A stretch of DNA of 64,000 bases from Bacteroidales bacterium (GTDB taxonomy: Bacteria; Bacteroidota; Bacteroidia; Bacteroidales; Marinilabiliaceae), in the NCBI GenBank assembly GCA_024401365.1, contig JAKSLE010000002.1, forward strand, positions 62,001-126,000. The letters are read 5' to 3'. The notes under the pieces were generated by a model. The model searched no databases and was not told the DNA's origin. It was given only the letters and a program-made list of their open reading frames with translations. The position numbers and the translations under genes were made by a program. Shown here piece by piece: positions 17,539 to 25,308 of the stretch. Positions within the stretch are counted from its first letter, which is position 1, and each line of letters opens with the position of its first letter.

Positions 17539-18558
17539 TTATTCATACTTTGCTTTTGTCCAAAAGATCATGTTATTGACATCTCTTATCGTAATAATCG
17601 AATTGCAATACATAATTATTATATCTGCCAGCATTAAGGTACATGAGTGAAGCAAATTGTTCGTTTTTACACTATCAAGATACTCATTGGTTTCCAATCT
17701 ATTTCGACTTCCTAATGTGCTATTTGAATGTGCATAACCATGGCATATGTTGAGAATATTATACAAGTTGGTTCCAGCGATCTTGTCAATTACACAATCT
17801 TGTGTCTTGTATTCATACCCATTATTTGTACATCTCATTCCTGCTAACAATCTAACACATGCTGTAGTATTAACCTCCCCGCTTGCGTTCAACAAATCAT
17901 CAGGCAGAATATTGAAATGCAACATAGACTTTAAAAGGCTCTCAATGATTTTTCGGACATTCACGAAGTTGCACCTGCTACTTTCTTTATTCTCATACAA
18001 AGAAATTAGAATATCCTCCATTGTATTTATATCATCAATTGAAAAACCAAATGATGTAAGAATACTCAATTTATCAAACATTCCCTTGTGCACTCCTTCT
18101 CGTATTTTTGTACGCTCCATACTTGAAGTTTGCATCTTGATTCGATGGAACAAATGATCTGAATCTTCCGCCATATTGTAATATGGACGTTCCCATTCCG
18201 CATCATATATTTCTCTATCCTTAACTATTAAATCTTCTATTAAAGATGGGTTAAGGTCTGAAAAAACATACCAAGGTATTATAGTATCATATTTGGTGCT
18301 TATTGTAGCTATGTCACAGAAAACCTGTGGAAGAAACTTTTGTGGTTTAGGTCTGTCTCCTCTTCCTAATTTACATTGTGGATTCAATATAATTGCCCTC
18401 CATCCCTTGACATTACTGATAAGTGCATTTTTTGCATCTTCCCAACAATTGAATGGAACTAACTCCAAATCAAAATCTTTTGCTTTGTCAATGTATTTGT
18501 CAACGATAAAAGGATTTTCTTCCAGCCACATTATTTTAGTCAAGATTTCTTCCATCAT
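17539..18558 (-). CDS. Pseudo-receiver protein with C-terminal helical domain
   Basis: The 339-aa protein begins with what reads as a response-regulator receiver fold: KIMWLEENPFIVDKYIDKA for the first strand with acidic pocket Glu13-Glu14, then WRAIILNPQ, where the phospho-acceptor Asp would be but Asn59 stands. The middle and end are helical, with ICHGYAHSNSTL and a long C-terminal helix, similar in feel to DUF4145/HEPN-type helical bundles, but I see no RxxxxH motif. The start overlaps the WYL gene by 23 bases, so they are translationally coupled. A receiver-like start next to a WYL regulator suggests a signal-sensing subunit. Overall family not recognised. Confidence 0.65.
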   Translation of the reverse strand: MMEEILTKIMWLEENPFIVDKYIDKAKDFDLELVPFNCWEDAKNALISNVKGWRAIILNPQCKLGRGDRPKPQKFLPQVFCDIATISTKYDTIIPWYVFSDLNPSLIEDLIVKDREIYDAEWERPYYNMAEDSDHLFHRIKMQTSSMERTKIREGVHKGMFDKLSILTSFGFSIDDINTMEDILISLYENKESSRCNFVNVRKIIESLLKSMLHFNILPDDLLNASGEVNTTACVRLLAGMRCTNNGYEYKTQDCVIDKIAGTNLYNILNICHGYAHSNSTLGSRNRLETNEYLDSVKTNNLLHSCTLMLADIIIMYCNSIITIRDVNNMIFWTKAKYE

Positions 18559-19498
18559 ATATGCTATTTAGTCTTGCTACTTTTTCTCTTATCGCCGTTC
18601 TCAAATTATCTGGCGACACGACCTGAATGTCAGGACCAAATGACAAAAGTAAACTAATCAGTTCGCGATTTGGCTTCACATCTATAGTTATACAAATGTC
18701 ATCATCTGTATCCTTGTCCCGTACATGCGTCTGAGACCCGTGCAATGGTTTCGTTTTGATATATGGGTAGCGATCTTTGTTCACTAATAACTCTATATGC
18801 TCTATCTGAACATCATATACTGATACTCCAATAATATCATCAAAGTAGTCTTCGAAATCTATATCTGTATCAATATACTTCTTTGAAAGATGCTCGATAG
18901 ATACGATACGGTCAATTGCATAGTTATGAATGGCCAATTTCTCTTCTGAATAGCCAATTAAAAACCATCGGTTATTATATTGCTTGAGATGATATGGATG
19001 AACATAAATTCTCTGTTCTTCTGCCTTGTACGGTTTATATGTCAACTTAATAGGATATTTATTTGTTATTGCATCTACTAAATTACCTATATGTTTAACT
19101 CCCTCTAAATTAGCATTGTTTTCAAACGACATCACGTTGCCCATATCGCCTATATTCCCATTTTCAATAGCAAATAAACAAATTTTGAGCCATTGATACT
19201 GAGGAGTCCAATCATATTGCTTTATTGCATTTATTGCTTCATTCAGTTTCTCCCTTATATCATTATTATCCTCAAATAGTCGCAATGAGAAATTGATTTC
19301 CTGATATCTATACAAACGTTCTTTACCTCTGTATATATTAGCAAATACTGCATTATACGGAGGACGTTGAATCTGTTCAAGATCTTTTCTTATTGTACGT
19401 TCGCCGACTTCAAGTATTGCCTCCAAATCAATTATTGTATATCCTTGTGGAGACCTAAGCAAATCATTAAGCTTACGAATGCGTTCAAATTTCTTCAT
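18536..19498 (-). CDS. WYL-domain transcription regulator
   Basis: The 320-aa protein has an N-terminal winged helix (MKKFERIRKLNDLLRSPQGY to about residue 60, with ERTIRKDLEQIQ as the recognition region). The WYL domain spans about residues 150-225: VHPYHLKQYNNRWFLIGYSE and AIDRIVSIEHL. The WCX-like C-terminus contains ITIDVKPNRELISLLLSFG. Such regulators (BrxR, CapW, PafBC types) repress or activate defence operons and respond to nucleic-acid ligands. Here it is the first gene of an operon-like set with the pseudo-receiver protein and the DUF262 protein, so it probably controls that module. Confidence 0.85.
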   Translation of the reverse strand: MKKFERIRKLNDLLRSPQGYTIIDLEAILEVGERTIRKDLEQIQRPPYNAVFANIYRGKERLYRYQEINFSLRLFEDNNDIREKLNEAINAIKQYDWTPQYQWLKICLFAIENGNIGDMGNVMSFENNANLEGVKHIGNLVDAITNKYPIKLTYKPYKAEEQRIYVHPYHLKQYNNRWFLIGYSEEKLAIHNYAIDRIVSIEHLSKKYIDTDIDFEDYFDDIIGVSVYDVQIEHIELLVNKDRYPYIKTKPLHGSQTHVRDKDTDDDICITIDVKPNRELISLLLSFGPDIQVVSPDNLRTAIREKVARLNSIYDGRNLD

Positions 19499-19660
19499 AT
19501 ACAGTTTAGCAATGAATATAAATAATGCAATTTATGCAGTATTTTTGAAACTACAAATATATATAAATCAATGTCTAACTAATAGTGTAAGCTTCCCCAT
19601 TTTAGGACAGTATTGAATTAGACACGCTAAGATACATTTTTTTATTTGTTTTTTCTCCAA

Positions 19661-19779
19661 GTGATTTTTGATATGCACATCAAGGGATTCCGTTATTTCT
19701 GTCAAGGGTGGGCTCTGCCCGCTTGCGAAGCCCTTGACGGGGATGTTAGGCAGCCCTAACTTTGCATATCAAAAGTCAC
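19661..19779. repeat. Nested inverted repeats at the end of the IS remnant
   Basis: GTGATTTTTGATATGCA (19661-19677) pairs with TGCATATCAAAAGTCAC (19763-19779) with one mismatch in 17. Inside, GTCAAGGG (19701-19708) pairs with CCCTTGAC (19731-19738), and GGGC-tct-GCCC forms a third short arm. The right outer arm overlaps the transposase stop codon. A further short repeat, TGTCTAA at 19572-19578 and TTAGACA at 19618-19624, may mark the element end. It reads as a 3'-end structure of an insertion sequence. Confidence 0.55.
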
Positions 19780-20021
19780 GATTGCATGGCAGTATATTCT
19801 TGTGGCGTCATGTTTCCTAACGATACATGTGGCCGTTCTGTATTGTAATATTTCATCCATTTTTCTGTTATCGACTTCGCTTCATCCAGATTCCTGAAAA
19901 TGTACGCATCCAGAACCGCCCTCCTGTAAGTGCCGTTAACCCTTTCGATGTAGCTGTTCTGCGTAGGACTAATATCGAACATATATGCTCTTTCCTCTAA
20001 TGTTACGTATGGGAGTAGCAT
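19776..20021 (-). pseudogene. IS3-family transposase, C-terminal fragment
   Basis: About 70 residues of an IS3-type OrfB (rve integrase core) remain: FDISPTQNSYIERVNGTYRR, then KSITEKWMKYYNTERPHVSL and GNMTPQEYTAMQS. The first residues (MLLPYVTLEERAY) do not look like transposase; the frame is joined to unrelated sequence near 20000. The DDE catalytic first and second Asp are missing, so the fragment is inactive. It shows that this part of the island was reached by mobile elements. Confidence 0.85.
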
Positions 20022-20039
20022 AAGTTTCAGCTCCTATTT

Positions 20040-20909
20040 TTATAATCTTACTAGCAATGATTTATTCTCATCTTCGCTATTGTCCAAGTAATACTCTCTT
20101 GCTTTGCTCATATTAAATGCCCCTTCCCCTTTTTTTGCCGCATCCTCTTCTTGTAGCCTCATTCTTTTGGTATCTCCTAAGAATGGTATTGCCATGCCAT
20201 TATGCTCTAGGTATTGTATATATCTAATAGGTACATTATCTCCTACTAGTTCCTCAACATACTTGCATTCATTACTTTTGTATGATGTGAGGTATATTGC
20301 AGTTATGGCATCTTTTATATCTATACTATCAAACTTGTCGCTAACGATTCTAAATTCATTCTCACCCTTCCAACAATCGTGTTTTGTAAAGAAAATGTCT
20401 CTCCTATGCTCTTTTATGAAATTACGGACATCAGACGTTGATTTCACGCTTGGATCCATAGTAACGTACTTCGACAAAATCTTTTTATACTTTACGGGAC
20501 CATACCAGTACTCTCCATGCAAAAACAACCTATCCCAATCAAATTCTATACATACACCGTTCCCTTTATCTGCATATAATCCCCACATCATTGGAGATTT
20601 ACATCCTAACATGAATGTGTCGAAATTCATAGTAAAACTAGCTTGCTTATACCTTGATCTCAAATCTATATATGCGGCCATGACAGAGATTTGATTTGTT
20701 GCAGTTACAGAAACGCCCATGTTGCGCTCTAATATGTCATTAACATTATCTACGGGGCCTAATAAAAACCTCTTTGATAACCAAATCTTTACAAAAGTCT
20801 CAAATGAAGTGTAATGAAATAGTCTTTTGTACTTGTCTTTACCTTTTAGTGGGTTGCCCGGGAAAATATTTTCTTTGGGCAGTTTTTCAATGTATTCTAT
20901 GAGATTCAT
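20040..20909 (-). CDS. DUF2971 protein
   Basis: The 289-aa protein contains KRLFHYTSFETFVKIWLSKR and GPVDNVNDILERN, the N-terminal signature of DUF2971, then MMWGLYADKGNGVCIEFDWD and CWKGENEFRIVSDK, the conserved core strands. The family is widespread in bacterial islands near restriction genes and has no assigned activity. The C-terminal 60 residues are charged and probably flexible. The IS3 remnant lies immediately after its stop, and the HIRAN fragment upstream of it. ATG at 20909 is clear. Confidence 0.8.
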   Translation of the reverse strand: MNLIEYIEKLPKENIFPGNPLKGKDKYKRLFHYTSFETFVKIWLSKRFLLGPVDNVNDILERNMGVSVTATNQISVMAAYIDLRSRYKQASFTMNFDTFMLGCKSPMMWGLYADKGNGVCIEFDWDRLFLHGEYWYGPVKYKKILSKYVTMDPSVKSTSDVRNFIKEHRRDIFFTKHDCWKGENEFRIVSDKFDSIDIKDAITAIYLTSYKSNECKYVEELVGDNVPIRYIQYLEHNGMAIPFLGDTKRMRLQEEDAAKKGEGAFNMSKAREYYLDNSEDENKSLLVRL

Positions 20910-20947
20910 AATTCGGTAAATTTATAAAGTTAAGATATAGTATCTCC

Positions 20948-21129
20948 CTACTCCACCATCCACACCTTAGCATCTACCTTTAGCCATTCATTCTTCCACT
21001 TAGTATCTGTCACTCGGTATACGAAGGCTTTGCCGGCGTCCATGAGGCGGGCTACGATGAGATTCAGGTCTCTTGGGACCCAACCTATGCGGTCGTGGTC
21101 GAGGTAGATGCCTATGGCGTACTCGTCGT
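20948..21129. repeat. 182-bp direct repeat, left copy
   Basis: This segment matches 22665-22846 in the same orientation with about six mismatches. The two copies bracket the YhcG nuclease gene and the two hsdS relics, 1.5 kb apart. Confidence 0.85.
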
Positions 21130-21142
21130 CTCTCCAAGCCAC
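20948..21142 (-). pseudogene. Duplicated 3' fragment of the HIRAN gene
   Basis: The frame DEYAIGIYLDHDRIGWVPRD to the end KIDAKVWMVE-like copies the last 60 residues of the intact HIRAN gene at 22665-23054. The DNA identity over 182 bases is about 97 percent (six mismatches), so the copy is recent. It lacks the N-terminal half and begins inside a different relic (hsdS, 21112-21180), from which the GTG of VAWRD comes. It is unlikely to be functional. Confidence 0.8.
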
Positions 21143-21180
21143 AGAACGCCGTTATCTTTATATTCGTTATATCTCTCCAT
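21112..21180 (-). pseudogene. Relic of a type I restriction specificity gene (hsdS) start, copy 1
   Basis: ATG at 21180 opens MERYNEYKDNGVLWLGET and then runs into the HIRAN fragment and a TAG. YKDxGVxWLGE followed by IPxHW is the characteristic N-terminus of many HsdS subunits, so this looks like the first 18 codons of an hsdS gene cut at the GE(I) position. It lies five bases downstream of yhcG, the gene order seen in many hsdM-yhcG-hsdS loci. Confidence 0.6.
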
Positions 21181-21185
21181 ACTCA

Positions 21186-22337
21186 TTAATCCGTTTGCTC
21201 TGATTTTGAGGAATTCTCCTTGATGTACTCACAATATTCTTTCAGCAATTCTTGCATTTTGGCTTCTGGAATGAGTAGGCGTTTGTATTCAGCCACCATT
21301 GCTGGACTCATACTGCGACTGAGTGCATATTCCACCACTGTACTATCTGCCTGCGGACATAGAATAATACCTACAGATGGATTCTCGTTAGTTCGCTTCA
21401 CGTCTCGATCCAATGCCTCAAGATAAAACTCCAATTGACCAAGATCTTTTGGCTGAAATGGTCGCACCTTTAATTCTATTGCCACCAATGCTTGGATGCC
21501 TCGATGGAAAAACAATAGGTCGGAACTGAATTCTGTAGATCCTACAGGTAGTTTGTATTCTTGGTCAACAAAAAGAAAATCTTTGCCAAGTTCGAGGATA
21601 AACTCCTTCATGTGCTGTATGATGGCCTTTCGCATCTTTGTCTCGGTATGCTTCTGAGGCAATCCTAAGAAATCTACAAAGAGTTTGTCCTTAAATAGAA
21701 TTGGAGAATTAGGGTATACTTCCAGCATTTTGTCAGATAACTTACCCTTGCTTCCAACGATTGTAGAGAAGACATTAGTAGTGATGACCCTTTTCACCTC
21801 TTCCTTCTTAAGTCTTTCACGATGAGCGTAAAGGATGTAAAATAGTCGTTCTTCCCATGAATGACAGTTGCATAGTATGGAAATATGATTAGTGAATGAG
21901 GTCAACTTTAACAATTCAGGTAATTGTTCAACTTTTGGCTGGACAATTGAGTTAGTATCTCCTTCTATTTGTCCAACTGGCAGCTGGACAAATTCAGTTG
22001 GAAGATATTTGCTAATGGTCTCTGAAAAAAAAGGCGAAGAGTATTCATCGTAAAACAATATCATATTGTATATGCTACTACGACTGAATCCTTTCAAATG
22101 AGGAGCATTGACTCTAACATATTCTACAAATTCATTCACAACTTTGCTGCCCCATTCAGCTGTTTTCAATTTTAACGACACATAACCGCCAACAATCCAT
22201 GCCATCTGCAGATGTTTTTCATTTACAGCATAGGACGCTTCGCTACGTTTGTTTTCAATAGCATATAGCAACTCTTTAAACTGTTGCTCATTACTTTTGG
22301 CAATATCATTCTGCTTCATACTATTATTCTCCACCAT
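21186..22337 (-). CDS. YhcG-type PDDEXK nuclease (DUF1016)
   Basis: The 383-aa protein has the DUF1016 N-terminal domain (AWIVGGYVSLKLKTAEWGSKVV, HLKGFSRSSIYNMILFYDEY) and a C-terminal PDDEXK nuclease core: SSDLLFFHRGIQALVAIELK gives the D-(x)n-ExK motif, followed by FQPKDLGQLEFYLEALDRDV. YhcG-type nucleases sit in type I restriction loci, commonly between modification and specificity genes. Here both flanks carry hsdS 5' relics and no hsdM or hsdR is left. A second ATG (M7, 22319) has GGAG nine bases upstream and could be the true start. A middle insert (about residues 108-150) with repeated QLP motifs is unusual. Confidence 0.87.
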   Translation of the reverse strand: MVENNSMKQNDIAKSNEQQFKELLYAIENKRSEASYAVNEKHLQMAWIVGGYVSLKLKTAEWGSKVVNEFVEYVRVNAPHLKGFSRSSIYNMILFYDEYSSPFFSETISKYLPTEFVQLPVGQIEGDTNSIVQPKVEQLPELLKLTSFTNHISILCNCHSWEERLFYILYAHRERLKKEEVKRVITTNVFSTIVGSKGKLSDKMLEVYPNSPILFKDKLFVDFLGLPQKHTETKMRKAIIQHMKEFILELGKDFLFVDQEYKLPVGSTEFSSDLLFFHRGIQALVAIELKVRPFQPKDLGQLEFYLEALDRDVKRTNENPSVGIILCPQADSTVVEYALSRSMSPAMVAEYKRLLIPEAKMQELLKEYCEYIKENSSKSEQTD

Positions 22338-22378
22338 TCAATGTATGATTTGTCTGTTATTATGATATTCTTCATGTC

Positions 22379-22451
22379 TTATATTTTATCATAGTTCTCC
22401 CAATGCGTCTCTCCAAGCCATTGAACCGCTATCTTGATATTCGATCTCCAT
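22379..22451 (-). pseudogene. Relic of hsdS start, copy 2 (frameshifted)
   Basis: ATG at 22451 opens MEIEYQDSG; after a frameshift the same DNA reads VQWLGETHWENYDKI and a TAA at 22381-22379. Aligned with the relic at 21180 the DNA shares CGAATAT, AAGATA and GGCTTGGAGAGACG, and the protein reading reconstitutes the HsdS pattern EYxDxGVxWLGExxHWE. So the YhcG gene is bounded by two broken hsdS starts. The rest of the 327-base gap (22452-22664) shows no gene. Confidence 0.5.
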
Positions 22452-22664
22452 GCGCTTACATCAATTCAAACAATGACTTAATAATAGCCTTTCATGTTTT
22501 GGAATTATGAATAAAACAAAGTTAATAAAATTATGTAAATTCGTTTTTTGAATATATCCATTTTCCTTTTCGCTTCCTCAAACACTCATCTAGCAATAAT
22601 TTTTCTCTTCCTTCCCTAACCCCAAAAGCACAACCGTCCCCCCAATGGGGTATCTTACACTGTC

Positions 22665-22846
22665 CTACTCCACCATCCACACCTTAGCATCTATCTTTAG
22701 CCATTCATTCTTCCACTTGGTTTCAGTCACTCGGCAGACGAAGGCTTTGCCGGCGTCCATGAGGCGGGCTACGATGAGATTCAGGTCTCTTGGGACCCAA
22801 CCTATGCGGTCGTGGTCGAGGTAGATGCCTATGGCGTACTCGTCGT
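22665..22846. repeat. 182-bp direct repeat, right copy
   Basis: This is the 3' end of the intact HIRAN gene and the likely source of the copy at 20948-21129. Mismatches fall mainly around 22720-22735. Confidence 0.85.
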
Positions 22847-23054
22847 GCTTGTTGTCGGGGTCGCGCTGCATCTTTAGTATAGTGCCTTCTACCAACAGTG
22901 GGGCTAGTTCGTTGATCTTCTTGCAAAAGGTGGTGCCTGCTACCGTGATGTCTAGCAGGAATATCTCTCTGGTAAATGGTGCCAGTCCGCCTGACCCTGC
23001 ATTGCCACTTAGTAGGGCCATCAGTTCCGGACTTACAGCTACTATCTCTCCCAT
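22665..23054 (-). CDS. HIRAN domain protein
   Basis: The 129-aa protein carries a HIRAN domain from about residue 32 onward: FLLDITVAGTTFCKKINELA, LKMQRDPDNKHDEYAIGIYL and RIGWVPRDLNLIVARLMDAG. HIRAN is an OB-like fold that binds 3' ends of single-stranded DNA in the eukaryotic HLTF; stand-alone bacterial copies are found with nucleases and in islands. It starts two bases after the stop of the J-domain/coiled-coil gene, so the two form an operon. The first 25 residues (MGEIVAVSPELMALLSG) are an extra segment without known match. Confidence 0.85.
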   Translation of the reverse strand: MGEIVAVSPELMALLSGNAGSGGLAPFTREIFLLDITVAGTTFCKKINELAPLLVEGTILKMQRDPDNKHDEYAIGIYLDHDRIGWVPRDLNLIVARLMDAGKAFVCRVTETKWKNEWLKIDAKVWMVE

Positions 23055-23056
23055 AT

Positions 23057-23851
23057 TTATAGCGTTGTCTGTAAGTTAAACCTCTCTTCATACATCTTCT
23101 TCTGCGCTTCCAACTGCTCGCGCTCCTTCATTAGCTCATTGCGCTCATTGGTTATCCACTCTTCATCGCTAAGCTTATCACGATGGTCGAATGGGAAGGT
23201 GCTGTTGAGTTTCTCTATGTCGGCTCGCATTTGCGCAATCTGACCTTCTAGTCGCTCTATCATCTCGTCAAGTGTCTCTTCCTTTGCCACAAGGTCGTCT
23301 ATATCAGCATCAATATCTATCCTCATCACTATCTCACGCAGCATAGGCAAATTGAGGCTGCGATATGCAGCCTGACCTTGGATGTATAGGTCGACCATCC
23401 GTTGGTCTTGGCTAGGATGCAAATCCGGATGAAGTCGCTTTACGAGCAAGCGATATAAATCCTTCAGTTCCTTGATGTCATCTACAGAAATGGACTCAGC
23501 CTCGCGAGCCGCCTTGACAGCCTGTGCCTGGTGCTGAACCATCTTGTAGTAATCCTCTAAGCGAGTGGAGACAATGTTGACAATAGAATCCACATCGGGC
23601 ATTTCTCCTCTGTTGATAGATGCCTGAGCCAATTCGACTTTCATCTTCAAAGCTCTCACCTCCACGGACAACTTGAAGCACTCGTACTTCAACTGGCCGA
23701 TGAGTTTGATATATCGGATATTCAAATCGCTCATCTCCACATTGAGCATCTGGTCTTTCTGTGTAAATAGCGCCAGATACTCCTGACGCAGTTCCTCGAC
23801 TCTCTTACGCTTTGCCTCTACTTCGGGACTGATAATCAACTCTCTTTCCAT
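23057..23851 (-). CDS. Coiled-coil protein with a J-like HPD segment
   Basis: From MERELIISPEVEAKRKRVEE the protein is 264 aa. Residues 5-80 and 190-255 are long, charged coiled coils. Between them, DLYRLLVKRLHPDLHPSQDQ (about residues 132-151) reads like helix II, the HPD loop and helix III of a DnaJ domain, although the start of a J-domain is missing. The partner HIRAN gene follows after two bases. A J-like segment would recruit Hsp70; HIRAN would hold a DNA end. A TTG start at 23872 is excluded because it falls within the -7 box of the promoter. Confidence 0.7.
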   Translation of the reverse strand: MERELIISPEVEAKRKRVEELRQEYLALFTQKDQMLNVEMSDLNIRYIKLIGQLKYECFKLSVEVRALKMKVELAQASINRGEMPDVDSIVNIVSTRLEDYYKMVQHQAQAVKAAREAESISVDDIKELKDLYRLLVKRLHPDLHPSQDQRMVDLYIQGQAAYRSLNLPMLREIVMRIDIDADIDDLVAKEETLDEMIERLEGQIAQMRADIEKLNSTFPFDHRDKLSDEEWITNERNELMKEREQLEAQKKMYEERFNLQTTL

Positions 23852-23869
23852 AGTACAAATCATTTTCTG

Positions 23870-23905
23870 CAAAGTAAATACGACATTGTGCCAAACCGTT
23901 ACCTA
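23870..23905 (-). promoter_or_regulatory. Shared island promoter/operator, copy 2
   Basis: On the minus strand TAGGTAA, three bases, TTTGGCACA, then TTACTTTG exactly 14 bases after TTTG. The -7-like box ends 18 bases before the ATG at 23851. Spacings equal those at 14364-14399 and 32446-32481. Confidence 0.65.
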
Positions 23906-23950
23906 ATGCGGTTATTTTTTCATTTTTCCTCATAGGTAATGGGGGGCACA
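23887..23950. promoter_or_regulatory. Long interrupted palindrome upstream of the J-domain/HIRAN operon
   Basis: TGTGCC-N6-TTACCTA on the left is mirrored by TAGGTAA-N5-GGCACA (23933-23950) on the right, 27 bases apart. So the operator half of the shared motif is present here as an inverted pair, as expected for a dimeric or looping regulator. The remaining intergenic DNA to 24345 is AT-rich; a plus-strand TTACTTTG at 23955-23962 may be a divergent promoter. No gene is seen. Confidence 0.6.
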
Positions 23951-24345
23951 CTATTACTTTGCGCTTAAGAAGGGTACAAATAACAAATGAGTAGCAATTA
24001 TCAATGACTATTCTCATATACTTAAACCTTATAAAAGCAATATACAATAATGAATTTTAATCTAATAGACCTATATCTCTTCGTGGCTTACTTGATAAGT
24101 ATTGGAATATGACACAAAATCTATATTTAGTGCAGAATTGCGAGATTTTTGCACTTAGTGATAGCTTATATGACATTCAAGAAAACATTAATTAAAACAC
24201 ACTATGAATGATATTAATGCATCACAACAATCCTTATTTTGAGGCAAAGCAATAAAAAGCGACTTCAACTTATTGAGTATCAAAATATTTTCACTTTCTT
24301 TGCATCGTTTTAATGCATAATTAAAATGTAGCAATAGTAATTCAA

Positions 24346-25308
24346 ATGAAAGGATTGAGCATACTAGGAAGAGGCGTTTCACTTCAGCAGCGAAGCAAGT
24401 CGCAGTTGAAGGGCATAAATGTCGGCGAATCGCTGACGTATTCTTTTTATGATGGAGAATTCTGTGGCATGAATCTGCTTTTCCTGGAGCCGAAAAAGAA
24501 TAACCCAACGCCTCGTGAATGTTCAATCACAGCAGAACGAATGCAGACGATATTCGGATTGCCTGTCGTTTTTATTCTTTCCTCATGTCCTTCATACGAA
24601 CGGCAAAGGCTTATTGACAAGAATGTTTTTTTTGTTATAGGTGACAAATTTGCCTTCTTGCCAACACTAGTTGCAAATGAAAGAATGCGAAAGACGCGGC
24701 CAGCTAAGCGATTGTCACTCGTGGCTCAATACACATTATTATATCATCTTCAGGTCGAAAGTCTAGAAGGATTATCCGCCAGAGAGATGACCGACAAACT
24801 ACCATATTCTTATGAAAGCATCACCTTAGGACTTACTTGTCTGGAAGACCTAAACTTATGCGAGAAAATTTCAAATGGAACCAAAAATAAGATTATCCAT
24901 TTCCTTGCCAAAGGACGTGAACTATGGGATAAAGCTCAGGAATATCTGGTTGATCCAGTTGAGAAACGACTATATTGCGATGCGCTAAACTCGGATGTAG
25001 CTTATACTAATTGCAGCATCAATGCCCTGTCCCATTATAGTTGGCTTAACCCTGACGACAACAGGATGATCATGATGAACAAGAAAGAGTTCCAAAGGCT
25101 GATTGACGATAAGGCTATACTCAATATGAACGAGTTTGACGGCAGAGTCATGATTGAGGTGTGGAAATACCCTGTGGTTTCTTTACCAGAAGGGACCCAT
25201 GAATGGGTTGATAAGCTTTCTCTTGTAATCAGCTTACGAGAAGACTCTGATGCCCGAGTGGAAGGTGAAGTATTGAGAGTGATAAATGAAATAGAATGGA
25301 AGGATTAA
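24346..25308 (+). CDS. Winged-helix partner of an AbiE-like nucleotidyltransferase (putative antitoxin)
   Basis: The 320-aa protein has a central DNA-binding-like region: RLSLVAQYTLLYHLQVESLEG and LSAREMTDKLPYSYESITLG, then LEDLNLCEKIS, which reads as a MarR-type winged helix (about residues 122-190). The N-terminal 115 residues include FLEPKKNNPTPRECSITAER. It is coupled to the nucleotidyltransferase by a 13-base overlap. In type IV toxin-antitoxin systems of the AbiE kind, the first gene is such an autoregulating antitoxin. The role is inferred from this order. Confidence 0.72.
   Translation: MKGLSILGRGVSLQQRSKSQLKGINVGESLTYSFYDGEFCGMNLLFLEPKKNNPTPRECSITAERMQTIFGLPVVFILSSCPSYERQRLIDKNVFFVIGDKFAFLPTLVANERMRKTRPAKRLSLVAQYTLLYHLQVESLEGLSAREMTDKLPYSYESITLGLTCLEDLNLCEKISNGTKNKIIHFLAKGRELWDKAQEYLVDPVEKRLYCDALNSDVAYTNCSINALSHYSWLNPDDNRMIMMNKKEFQRLIDDKAILNMNEFDGRVMIEVWKYPVVSLPEGTHEWVDKLSLVISLREDSDARVEGEVLRVINEIEWKD

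Noticed and set aside
14364..23905. Sigma-54 promoters, because of the TGGCAC element
   Set aside because: The sigma-54 pattern needs GG and GC ten bases apart; no GC is found at that place in any of the three copies.
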